Below, one piece after another: positions 52,444-62,778 of a DNA stretch of 64,000 bases. The position numbers and the translations under genes are program-made. Origin of the DNA: Aporrectodea caliginosa (lineage: Eukaryota > Annelida > Clitellata > Crassiclitellata > Lumbricidae); contig JACEVL010000005.1 in NCBI GenBank assembly GCA_020284085.1, positions 1,471,215 through 1,535,214 on the forward strand. The letters run 5' to 3'. The notes under the pieces are model-generated. The model saw only the letters and a list, made by a program, of their open reading frames with translations, did not search any database and was not told where the DNA came from. Numbering within the stretch: position 1 is the first letter of the stretch; every line of letters begins with the position of its first letter.

Positions 52444-53699
52444 TCCCCTATCTAAATTTTTTGAATTTCCACACTGTAATGGTAGCATTTTAAGCTGTCA
52501 TCTGAACAAAATTGCTTTATTATTTGAGTGCTGATAAGAACCAGCTGTCACTCTTAGCTAACATATGTAGTTTGAGTCGTGTTTAAAATTTTTGAATTTC
52601 CACACTGTAATGGTAGCATTTTAAGCTGTCATCTGAACAAAATTGCTCTATTATTTGAGTGCTGATAAGAACCAGCTGTCACTCGTAGCTATTATTATTA
52701 TATTCATGAAATATTTCAGAAATATTGGGGGGGATATAAGCAGCTCCGTCCCCCCCACCTCAAGTTTTGGGGGGGACCGTCCCTAAGTCTCCGCCCCTGT
52801 CTTTAAACAAGACTCGTGGTATGTAATTACGTTTATTCTTGGTGGGGACGGTGAAATTGTGCATTCTAGGACGTAAGTTATATTTGTTTTGTCGTGTAGG
52901 TGGGAAGATTCCTCTGAGAAAATGGCATGGTTCCCAACAGATGGTCCCAAAACAGGCCAGCATCAGCGGCCTCAGCCAGATCCACCACGCCTGGGGTAGT
53001 GGATAAGAGGAAGCCTCTTCGCTTCATCCAGTTTAGCATACTTTGCAATTTATCCCTTTCGTTCTCACTGGCATGACCCCACCAGGCAGGGGAGGCATAC
53101 ATTAGGTGTGCCATGGTGGTTGCTATTGCCACTAGGGAATGCAAACCCGAGGCCTTTTTTCGAAACCCGGGTTTCGGGTTTGACGGCCATAAAAACCCTA
53201 CCCGGGTAACCCGGGTTTGGATGGGTTAACAAATTTTACATGATAAATATTATTACTGCACTATTTCTTGAGATAAGAACAACGTCGTTGTATACAGCTA
53301 CAAGTCCAAAGTACTCCCAACAGTCAAGAATTTGCATAAAAACAAAACTTTAGGAAAATCGCGATTAAAGTTGTTTTATATAACTTACGCAATATGCAGT
53401 GTGTTTTCTATAAAAAAGGTTCCGGAATGGAACAAATTCAGAACAATTATGGAAGACATTGCAAGGGTTGCAACGGGCGAAACCTGAGCCTCTTATTTTA
53501 AAACATTTTAAATATCAATAAACACTGAAAACGCCTAAATTAAATTAGAGTAACTAAATATTTTTTAATTAAAAGTGTAAGTGAATTAAATTATTTTTAA
53601 CAGCTTGCAAAAATTCATGATACGCCGTTCCGGAGTGTTCTGTCTGAAAGAAAAATTGCATGCCGATAAGGAGAATTGTCAAATGACACCTTAAATCGT

Positions 53700-54070
53700 C
53701 TACATCGCAGCTTTAGTCAGTGACAGCCCATTTCCTTTAAGAAGATAATTAGTTACTCTGCAACCCAATTTCCATAATCAGAACCTACCAAAGTAGATGC
53801 TGCATAGGAGCCATCGCTGCCTGTGATTGTGCTTGGTCTAACAGGAATACCATCTTTGTCTTTGTCAAAACGACAAGGGTCAACCAGGTCCTTGTGTTTC
53901 AGCAGGTTTATCTTATACTTAGACCCGAGATGAATAACCTATACATACTTCTTGTTGCACCGCCGGCAATTTGTAGCTGCGATTTACATAACTGGCAGAG
54001 CCGTCTGGCCCTCAGATTCACGAACAAAATGTTCCCAAACACGACTCTTTACATTTGCTGATTTAGACAT
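53700..54070 (-). pseudogene. BED zinc-finger start of the hAT-B transposase
   Basis: An ATG (54070) gives MSKSANVKSRVWEHFVRES. After a stop in the same frame come NCRRCNKKYV and, with a frameshift, GSKYKINLLKHKDLVDP. R-V-W-x-H-F ahead of C-x2-C and a later L-x-K-H is the BED-type finger at the N-terminus of many hAT transposases. The catalytic part is not found; the RTE insertion begins 66 bp upstream of this start, so the promoter side of the gene was also hit. Confidence 0.6.
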
Positions 54071-54980
54071 TATTTGGATTTGTGTCTTAAATCACTAAAT
54101 TGAAATAAAAACAGATAAAAACAGATAATCGCAATCGAAATAGGGGGAAGGGGTTTGGAAAAGTTTGACAGTTGTTGACAAGGGGGAGGGGGGTTCGGAC
54201 AAGTTGACGTCAAGAAGTTTTTCTCCAATAAATCAACAAAGACCCTTCAGTAAGCAGCAAGCGTCTCAAAAAGCCTCTGCTGCTCAATTGCCCACCACGC
54301 CACCTTCTCGTGGTACCCCTGTTGGAAACAAAGTGCGTGGTGGACGACCGAGTCCTCGCCGGGATATGCGAGTACCCAGAGAAGAAACTTCTGAAGGACG
54401 GATGATGGAACTCGTCAACGCAAGAGCGAGATGGTGTCTCGAGAAAAACACCGAGAGGAAGGACTTGGGAGACCACCTCTCTATATATCCCAAGTATATA
54501 GAAGATGAAGCCACTAGAGAAAAAAGCCAACGACGTCAACGATTCAACCTGGATACCGGGAAGAGTCGCGTCCGGCAGGGGAGGGGGTGGGGCCTCCTCG
54601 GTCGTCAACCAGCGAAACCCCTGCAAAATCAACATGAAGAAAGATCAGAAAAACAAGATACAAATAGGGACATGGAATGTCCGCACAATGCTAAGACCCG
54701 GGAAGCTTGCAAACGTCATAGGGGAGATGAAAAGATCAAAATTGAATGTTATGGGGCTGGCGGAGACAAGATGGAAGGAGGAGGGAGACTTTAATAGTGA
54801 TGGAATAAGAATCATACACACAGGAGGAGAAAACAACCAAAACGGTGTAGCTGTTCTGGTAGAAGAGAAGATTGCCAGGTCCATAATAAAGATTGAAAGA
54901 TATGGAAGCAGGATGATTGAGGTCAAAATAAAGGCAGAACCAGTAGATATAGTAATAATACAGATATACATGCCAACAAC

Positions 54981-55959
54981 GGCCCCGACAAAACGGCCCC
55001 GACAATTGGGCCCCGACAAAACGGCCCCGACAAAACGGCCCCCGTCAAAATGGCCTCGACAAAACAGCCCCGTCAAATCGGCCCCCGTCAAATCGGCCCC
55101 CGTCAAATCGGCCTCCGTCAAATCGGCCCCCGTCATATCGGCCCCCGTCAAATCGGCCCCCGTCAAATCGGCCCCCGTCAAATCGGCCCCAGTCATATCG
55201 GCCCCAGTCATATCGGCCCCATACAAAATATCCAATGTTGCAAGTACTTTTAAGCTTAAGCTGACAAACTATGTTGAAATGACTCAAACGACTGAAACGA
55301 GGTTACGAGGCCTCAAGCGACGGTTCAGCTGGGCAATGGATGCGGGTGCGGGGACCATAGTCTAATGCTAAAGGTTGGCGTATTTAATCATATAAATGCT
55401 TTCAATGACAACTATCATAGAACCAACTTCTATTTACGCAACGAATTATTTTTCATAAATCCAACTTCCATTTTAACGCCAACATTATTTTCAGCAATTC
55501 AACTTCCACTTTAAACTGACCACATAAAATAATTTGGCAACGTAAACAACCGTACGGTTTTACCAATCCGAGTTCTGTTTACGCAAATAATTCTTTTCAT
55601 CAATCCAACTTAAAAGTACTTAGGACATGGAATATTTTGTGAGGGGCCGGTGTGACTGAGGCCGATATGACCGGGGGCCGATATGACGGGGGCCGATTTG
55701 ACGGGGGCCGATATGACGGGGGCCGATTTGACGGGGGCCGATTTGACGGGGGCCGATATGACGGGGGCCGATTTGACGGGGGCCGATATGACGGGGGCCG
55801 ATTTGACGGGGGCCGATTTGACGGGGGCCGATTTGACGGGGCTGTTTTGTCGAGGCCATTTTGACGGGGGCCGTTTTGTCGGGGCCGTTTTGTCGGGGCC
55901 CAATTGTCGGGGCCGTTTTGTCGGGGCCGTTTTGTCCTGGGCCGTTCTGACGGGTCACC
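54981..55959. mobile_element. Foldback element made of inverted 14-15-bp tandem arrays, innermost level
   Basis: The left arm (54981-about 55229) has some 17 units of GGCCCC(C)GTCAAATC or GGCCCCGACAAAAC. The right arm (about 55641-55959) is the same array inverted, including the single GGGCCCCGACAATTG variant at the matching place. The arms continue inward as a further inverted repeat (CAAGTACTTTTAAGC / CTTAAAAGTACTTAG). The spacer (about 55257-55607) holds a minisatellite. A 30-bp stretch of the RTE (54951-54980) is repeated exactly at 55960-55989. The right arm has about 30 extra outer bases (GGTGACCCGTCAGAACGGCC when inverted). No coding region; apparent ORFs over the arms are repeat artefacts. 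Confidence 0.85.
55257..55607. repeat. Foldback spacer with the 36-38-bp minisatellite
   Basis: About 55425-55500 and 55563-55610 contain CAACTTCTATTTACGCAA, TTCATAAATCCAACTTCC and TTTTCATCAATCCAACTT, the unit seen inside the hAT element at 22130-22345. Confidence 0.65.
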
Positions 55960-58900
55960 AGTAATAATACAGATATACATGCCAACAACAACGCACAAAG
56001 ATGAAGAAGTAGACGATATGTATGAGAGATTGGAGGAAATACTGGATAGAACCAAGGGAACAGATTATGTAGTCATAATGGGAGACTGGAACGCAGTGGT
56101 GGGAGAAGGAGCGGAGGGAAAATGCATTGGAAAGTATGGTCTGGGGAAGAGAAATAGCAGAGGCGAAAAACTAGCGGAGTTCTGTGAGAGAAGAGAACTA
56201 ATACTGACAAACACCTGGTTTCAGCACGAGAAGAGACGTAGGTACACGTGGAAATCCCCGGGAGATATGGCAAGATATCAGCTGGACTACATAATGGTAA
56301 GACACAGATACAGAAACAGTGTCAAGAATGCAAGAGCAATGCCGGGAGCAGACGCAGACACAGATCACAACTTGATCATCATGAAGGCCCAGATAAAACT
56401 GAAATTCATCAAGAGGAAAAAGAAGATAAGACAGAGATGGAATAAAAAGAACCTGAAAGAAAAGAGCAACGAACTGGGAAAGAAAATAGAAGAAAATCTA
56501 AGAGAATACGAAGGAAAATCCATAGAAGAGAGATGGAAAAGACTGAAAGACAATATCATACAGAGCGCCAATGACATCGTCGGAGCAGAAGAGAGAGTAC
56601 CTGCTAGGAAACCGTGGGTAACAAGAGAAATGATAGAAGAGATGGAGGAAAGGAGGAAATGGAAACACCAAAGCACCGAAAAAGCAAGACAAGAATATAG
56701 AAGATTAAACAACAAACTGAGAAGAACAACAGAAGAGGCAAGGGAAAAATGGTGGGACGAGAAATGTCAAGAGTTAGAAGACTTACAGCAACAGGGAAGA
56801 TATGACAAAGTGTACGAAAAGGTGAAACAGATATCTAGGAAACCGGGAAAAGGAGGAGGAGGAATAGAGGTTAGCGACAAACAAGGTAGACTCCTAAATG
56901 AAACAATTGAAGTTAAGAACCGATGGAAGGAGTACGTGGAGGAACTCTACAGAAGTGAAGAGGGAGAATTGCATGACAATCAGGGACTGGAGAAGGAAGA
57001 GGAGACTCGAGGGAGAGAGGATGATATTGGCCCAGAGGTGCTGGGAGAGGAGGTAAGAGCGGCCATAAAGGAACTGAAAAACAACAAAGCAGAGGGAATA
57101 GACAACATACCAGCAGAGATGCTCAAAAGTCTGGAGGATGGTGCCATGAAAGAACTAATAAGGATATGCCAAGATATATACACAACGGGAGAATGGCCAG
57201 AGGACTTCCTGCAATCCATAATAATACCAATTAAAAAGAAACCAAATGCAACAGCATGCGAGGATTACAGGACCATTAGCCTCCTCACCCATGCGTCAAA
57301 AGTCATGATAAGAATACTAGCAAAGAGAGTGCAAGCAAAGACAGAGGCAATTGAGGGGCTGGGAGATGATCAATTTGGTTTTAGAAAAGGCATGGGAACT
57401 AGGGATGCGATCGGAACACTAAGAGTACTAACAGAGAGGAGCTGCCAGAATGGTCAGGATGTATATATATGCTTTGTGGATTATGAAAAAGCATTTGATA
57501 GAGTTGACTGGAGAAGGCTACTACATGCATTGAGGCGGATGGGAATAGATTGGAGAGACAGAAGATTAATAGGAAACTTATACATGGGACAAAAGATGCG
57601 AATAAGAATAGATGGAGAGTACTCGGAACCAGGAAACGTTGGAAGAGGTGTGAGACAAGGATGTCCACTGTCACCATTACTATTTAACATCTATATAGAA
57701 GAGCTTGTCAGAGAGGCAGTAGAGGAGATGGAGGAGGGGATAAAGGTTGGTGGAAAATGGATAAAGGCATTAAGGTTTGCAGATGATCAGGCAATGTTGG
57801 CGAGAAACCAGAAAGGACTGCAAGCAATGATGGATAGGCTAAACACAACATCAACCGAATACGGGATGAAGATTAACATCAAAAAGACAAAGGTATTGAA
57901 GATAAGTAAAGGAAAGGAAACTGTAGTCAGAATACACATTGGAGGAAAACAGATAGAGCAAGTCAAAGAATTCTGCTACCTAGGGAGTATGATTACGACA
58001 GATGCCAAATGCCACAGAGAAATTAAAAGAAGGATAGCAATAGGAAAGGAGGCATTCTCAAACAGAAGAGAATTACTGAGAGGAAAACTAAACAGGAATC
58101 TAAAGATAAGAATGATAAAGACACTAGTATGGAGCGTGGTGCTGTATGGATCGGAGACATGGACAATGAGAAAAGCGGATATAAAAAGACTGGAAGCTTT
58201 CGAAATGTGGACATGGAGAAGAATGGAAAAAATCAGCTGGACAGAACATATAACAAATGAAGAAGTGTTGGGAATAATTGGAGAAGAAAGAGTCCTTATA
58301 CGCACAATAAGAGACAGGCAAAGGAAATGGATCGGACACACGCTGAGAGGAGACTCACTACTAAGAACGGTCATCGAAGGAAAAATGAAGGGGAGGAAGA
58401 CAAGAGGAAGACCAAGACAGATGATGCTGGATTGGATGATGACAAACGGCTACAGGAAACTGAAAGAAGAGGCCCAACAACGAGAGAAGTGGCGACGTCG
58501 GACATTTGAACCTGCCTAACAGGCAGAGAACCACAAGAAGAAGAGAAGAATCGCAATTATTTACGAATTCGAAGCTACGACGCCGACGTGTCAAAAACTC
58601 AACATTAGTCACTGGTCGTGTGAAATGTGAAGCCACACTCATACGAAGTCACCAGTAAAGTATATGGAATGAGTCGATAACTAAGTAGGGTAGTTAGAAG
58701 TTGTATTATGTAAACCCGTTATCAACCACTATTATCGTTATATTTCCACTAGATGTTTGCCCGTCCTAAGACGGTTAAAGGAAATTTAAAGAAAATGTGT
58801 TTATTCCAATGTGACGGTAAAAGTGACGATTTTCAAACCCGGGTTTCAATCGTGTTCAAACCCGGGTTTCGGGTTTGAAAAAAAGCCGGGTAACCCGGGT

Positions 58901-59975
58901 ACCATATACTCGGGTTTGCATGCCCTAATTGCAGCGCGAAAGTGGACATGCCATGATCTCTCAAGACCCGGAGTGCGTATAGAGAAGAGAGGAACTTGAG
59001 GTAAGGACCTTTTCTGTATGCTTTATCATGCGCAGGTCGGAGCTGAGGGTAATCCCTAGCACTCTAATGGTGTCAACCCTTTCAGCCCTTGAATGACAAC
59101 AGGTATGGATGACCCTTTGTGGCCCCTTCTGGTGAAAATTATTTAACGCGTCTTGGATGGATTTAGCCTCAGATTATTGATTTTTGCCAAGGATGCCACG
59201 TGATCATATTCTTCAGCCAATGTTCTGATGCTAGAAGATCCTACTAATAGATACGTGTCGTCGGCATATTTAACTAGATGGTTAAAACTACATGCTTAGG
59301 ATGGAGGTCAGATCCAGGACCAATCCCAAAACCTTGAACAACGCTTGCATTTATGGATGCGGCTGATGAGACTTCTTTTTGAAATTTAGCTTGCAGTCCT
59401 GAAAATAGTTAGTTAGCCAATTAAATATTTGATCCAGGATGTCAATGCTCCCTAGCTTTTGCAACGAAGAGTGATGACGGATAGTGTCGAAGGTTTTGGA
59501 GAAGTCCATTGAGACCATGATGACAAATTCATGTTCCTGTAAGAGGGTGGTGATATGATGTAGGAGGGCTATGATGGCAGCCGTGGTTGATCCTGTTGGC
59601 CGGAATCCATATTGGTCTGCTAGATTAATTATCTGCTGTAGGTGCTGTTTGGAACGCAGGTAGATGTAGGTGCAAATGATTACTAGCTCCACAAGACGCG
59701 AAAGGATGGGCACCACGGAGATCGGACGTCGTCCGATCTCCGTGGTGCCCGGACGATAATTAATTCAGATGGAGAGGCTGGATCGGGCACTTTAGGTATA
59801 GGGTGAATGACGGCAGTCTTCCACTGGTTTGGCACATGTGAAGTTGAAAGCGAGCTGTTCATCAGGTGTGACAGGATGGACGCGATGACGGTGCGAGCAG
59901 CCGCAGAAACCAGGCTGGGAGGGCGTCGGACCCCTCAGCAGTAGTATGGAGCCGGTCCAGGAGATAGAAGACTTC

Positions 59976-60385
59976 AGCTTCGCATGCGGCCCGCGTGCTG
60001 ATTCCAAGTGGCCCGCCCGAGCTCGCTAAATACTTGCAATTTCTGTTAAAATGAAGTGAAAGACAAAGTCATTGGTCTACTATTTTAGAAAATCTAATGA
60101 GGGCAGAAGTTACTGAATACCAAACGCATACAAAATATCTGCAAGCACAATTCAAAGCCAAATATCTCACTAAAAAGGTGCTTGAGTATTTATTTTTGTT
60201 ACTGAACTACTGTAAAGCATGCCATACATTCTATACATACAATATTCATCATTATTATTATTCCATAATTAATTTTAATATAGTTAATATATAATTTTCA
60301 ATAAATTTTAGTCGTTGCTTTTGAGTTTAATGGTGCGGCCCTCGGCTTCAAGAATAACTTCTTCGGTGGCCCACGGGGTCAAAAA
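59976..60385. mobile_element. hAT-like fragment (GGTTGGACAGCACTG end)
   Basis: The right end TTCTTCGGTGGCCCACGGGG ... AAAAGGTTGGACAGCACTG has the classic look of a hAT terminus (inverted CAGTGCTGTCCAACC). The left part GCATGCGGCCCGCGTGCTG is the corresponding subterminal GCGGCCCGC zone without its outermost bases. No ORF and no target duplication recognised. Confidence 0.5.
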
Positions 60386-60401
60386 GGTTGGACAGCACTG
60401 C

Positions 60402-61230
60402 ACTAGACCAACTCACCGCTGACCTCCTGGGCTACAGCACAGACATCGCCATCGTAACTGAAACCCACCTGAAGAAACATCATGACGAAAGGATCTGTGC
60501 AATCAGCAACTACCAGACCTTCAGACGGGACCGATCTAGCAGAAGGGGTGGTGGTGTGGCCATCTACATCCGACAGAATTACAAGGTGGTAACCTGCAAA
60601 CCCACTGGCGACCAAGCGGACTTCGAGCTTTTATGGGTAAGACTTAAAGTAACCAGTGGCTCGATGCTAATCGGAGGCCTTTACCACCCCCTAAACCCAT
60701 ATATATATGATACAACAGCGCTAATAGACTTTGTTGAAAGCTCGTTGGAGGAACTGCTAGAGGCAGAAGGTGATGCAAGAGTAATCTTAGGAGGCGATTT
60801 CAATCAGCTGGACATCAACGAGCTAACAAGTCGTTTGGGATTGACTCCACTCGTAACTCTACCAACACGTGGCAACCACATACTGGATATGCTCATGACG
60901 TCAGTACCTGATGCCTACAGAATCAAAGTGATTAACTCGGCTGTGACAACGGATCACAAACCAGTTGTTGCCTACTCCAGCGGCATGATAAGAGACCTGA
61001 CCAAAACATCAATGACCAAACAGTACAGGAGAAGAACACCCAACCAACATGCCTCACTGCTTCGAGACCTGAGCAGTTTCAACACGAGCTACCTAGCCGA
61101 TATCAGTGATCCTCAGAAGGCCTGGGACGCAGCGTATAAGCTCATGCATGGCTGGCTGGATCAGTACTATCCAGTCCGCACAGTCACCATATCGTCTGAT
61201 GATTACTCCAGGTTCAGGTGGTTGACATAA
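60402..61230 (+). CDS. LINE apurinic endonuclease (APE) domain, 5'-truncated, open frame
   Basis: The frame from about 60388 to 61230 is open but has no convincing start codon; it begins at the junction with the hAT-like fragment. Motifs run TDIAIVTETHLKKHHDE (catalytic Glu), RRGGGVAIYIRQNYKVV, LLWVRLK, ARVILGGDFNQLDINELTSR (Asp and Asn), HILDMLMTSV and AVTTDHKPVVAYS (Asp-His). This is a complete APE core as in the ORF2 of CR1/Jockey-type LINEs. The protein ends at a stop about 90 codons later, before any RT. It would nick target DNA to prime reverse transcription; alone it is not a mobile element. Frame intactness suggests a young fragment. Confidence 0.75.
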
Positions 61231-61827
61231 TATCATCCATTCAGTGACAACGGTTATTCCGAGAGTCAATAAGATCTATTTGGAGCTTGGAATACTGTTA
61301 CGTGTCCTCCCACGCTAAGCACCTGCTTAGCACTTTTAAAGGCAGAGGGTCTTCATGTTGTCGTGAGATATGGAGGAATTTGAGGTTTAACGCCTCTCTG
61401 TAGCAAGGCTAAGGTTTACTACTAAGGTGCTCACTTTGTCTTAAATTACCAGGATTGACCAGGACTTCCTGGTGTTTACCTTTGGCATCCGGAAGTGACA
61501 CCTCATCTATTGTGGTAGTCGGATGGGCCACAACCTTATTTGCAATACAATCATGGTTAGTTGGGGGACCCCATGACAAACTTCTTACCTCACTTAGTAA
61601 TAATACCTCAAGTTGATCAAAGTGGGCTATAATCATCTTCAAGATTACATACAACCTGGTGCTCCATAAATTCTCTTTGATCCTGTCTCATTTCCGAATC
61701 CTGCTGCACTGTGCCAGCAATTGTTCATCATGGCAATATTTCCAAGTGGCCACCTGTGACAACAAAATGTATTGGCCTTTACTTATACTTCCTTGTTCAT
61801 GAGGAATTACAAAAACTGCCGCTTAAC
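61231..61827. other. Intron of the WD-repeat gene
   Basis: No further feature recognised. Confidence 0.4.
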
Positions 61828-61956
61828 CTGTGATAAGATATGTATTGTCCACTGAGACAGAGAGATACACAACACCCGATGTTATATAATCATCAACAAT
61901 GGACATCATGCTCATATCCTCCATGAACCACAGCTTCACTGTCCTATCCAAAGACC
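61828..61956 (-). CDS. Exon of a WD-repeat gene (first of three seen)
   Basis: A 129-bp exon lies between acceptor TGTACATTTTAG (before 61956) and donor CACAG/GTTAAG (at 61827). It enters in phase 1 and leaves in phase 1. With one base from upstream it reads GSLDRTVKLWFMEDMSMM and then SGVVYLSVSVDNTYLIT. G-S-L-D-R-T-V-K-L-W is the canonical end of a WD40 blade and the rest begins the next. The leaving phase fits the exon at 41809-41888. Upstream exons must lie beyond 64000 or in a gap I missed. Probably a NACHT/WD or similar large propeller protein; the exact family is not recognised. Confidence 0.85.
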
Positions 61957-62499
61957 CTAAAATGTACAAGAAAAGGCATGAAAATATAGGCATAAAAATA
62001 AATCTTGACAGTAATAACTGATCATGCAACTTGCAATTTAAGTGATGTAAACAGGAATGCACTCAAAAGAAACCAGAAATGATGACAGCTGCATATCACA
62101 GGCAAAAATGCAATTACAAAATGTGGCATGAAAACATATAAATAGAACTCAAAAATTATACAGAAATAGAGTAAAGAAAGAAAGTAACAATAAATGTATA
62201 AATTGGGTTCATACATGCATAGAACAGATGTATGTTATCAGGTTTCCTTCAGCTGTTAGTGATAATAGCGAATAGCTCAAAGGCATACTGGTATAATAAT
62301 CATGAATAATGTAAACAGAAATTTCCAAAAGACTACTTTAAAGCTCATGTTAATGGATGCAGTAAGAAGTTAGATACCAGACAGAAACAGACGGAAAGGG
62401 AGGAAAACAGACAGGCTAGTGGACAGAGTCAATCACACTATAGACATACATTTGGATAGATATATGTTCACTGAGGTTACCATTCTCATTCTGTATAAT
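61957..62499. other. Intron of the WD-repeat gene, nothing recognised
   Basis: AT-rich, short ORFs only. Confidence 0.4.
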
Positions 62500-62660
62500 G
62501 TAATAATAATAAGACGATTTGTATAGTGCCGTAGCTCAGCCGAGGCCGAAGGAAAGGGCTCTGCACAAGAGTTCAAAAAGTAAATGACAGTGTATGATTG
62601 TTTAAAAGGATAGGTCTTGAGCTGTGATTAAAATATTTCACAATATAGCTCAAGTTTCCT
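62500..62660 (-). mobile_element. L2-like LINE tail with short (AAT)n
   Basis: AATAATAATAAGACGATTTG, then TATAGTGCCGTAGCTCAG, resembles the reverse of an (AAT)n-tailed L2 end as at 31629. Decayed; no coding remnant. Confidence 0.45.
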
Positions 62661-62778
62661 GGTTTGAATTCATTCCGAGGTACATCCATGAAGCACTATG
62701 GATAAGACCCAGCATACTACTTTAGCCTACCTGGAATGGCTTGGGACACGCTGTTTAAAATGACAAATGTTCAACAAA

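Larger units (their letters stand above)
49879..52799. mobile_element. hAT-like element A, with 8-bp target duplication, in the LINE 3' end
   Basis: The left end CATAGGCGGAGACTTGATC and the right end, inverted, CAGGGGCGGAGACTTAGGG are imperfect TIRs. TCTTTAAA flanks at 49871-49878 and 52800-52807, a perfect 8-bp duplication. G-rich zones lie inside both ends. A block of about 110 bp (CCACACTGTAATGGTAGC to CCAGCTGTCACTCGTAGCT) occurs at about 50020, 52462 and 52605. It contains element 50180-52443. No transposase recognised. Confidence 0.85.
54136..58548 (+). mobile_element. RTE (BovB-like) LINE, almost complete, third level of the nest
   Basis: AATCGCAAT at 54127-54135 and 58549-58557 is a 9-bp target duplication. 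ORF1-like coding (about 54165-54794, basic, with RGTPVGNKVRGGRPSPRRDM) overlaps ORF2. ORF2 has an APE endonuclease: IQIGTWNVRTMLRPGKLANV, GLAETRW (Glu), then after the foldback insertion IMGDWNAVVGEG (Asp, Asn) and DTDHNLI. The RT has QFGFRKGMGTRDAI, CFVDYEKAFDRVDWRR, GVRQGCPLSPLLFNI and LRFADDQAML (FADD at 57776-57787), and ends with GRPRQMMLDWMM; stop at 58519. Without the foldback the frame would be open, so the RTE was young when interrupted. Short A/GAAG-rich 3' end. Confidence 0.9.
53133..58927. mobile_element. hAT element B (AAACCCGGGTTT ends), second level of the nest
   Basis: The left end TAGGGAATGCAAACCCGAG and the right end, inverted, TAGGGCATGCAAACCCGAG match at 18 of 19 bases. 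Flanks ATTGCCAC (53125-53132) and ATTGCAGC (58928-58935) agree at 6 of 8. Both inner ends are arrays of AAACCCGGGTTTCGGGTTT words. It splits the LINE RT between FALQ and VAIATTM. On minus it keeps a BED-finger start of a transposase (54070-53700), and it hosts the RTE LINE at 54136-58548. Confidence 0.85.
49746..59975 (-). pseudogene. APE-type LINE RT, split by two hAT elements (outermost level of a nest)
   Basis: The minus-strand RT starts near 59960 (FYLLDRLHTTAEGSDALPAW), has LADQYGFRPTGSTTAAIIAL and MVSMDFSKTFDTIRHHS (motif A), KYADDTYLL (YADD at 59257-59268), and at 58936 reads ALRVLRDHGMSTFALQ. The protein resumes below the first insertion at 53132 with VAIATTMAHLMYASPAWWGH, DKLQSMLNWMKRRGFL and NKYNLRPRMHNFTVP to 52808, then jumps over the second insertion to about 49870. 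The joins agree with the homologous, uninterrupted copies at 10.4 and 40.6 kb. A few frameshifts; dead. Confidence 0.8.

Noticed and set aside
54645..55287. Pentapeptide-repeat-like minus frames (ADLTGADLTG) and APVKSAPVKS plus frames
   Set aside because: They are created by the 15-bp units of the foldback arms; the resemblance to pentapeptide-repeat proteins is an artefact of unit length and composition.
55904..56000. Start of the long RTE frame at 55904
   Set aside because: The first codons lie in the foldback arm and the codon is TTG; the true ORF2 begins upstream of the insertion near 54505-54650.
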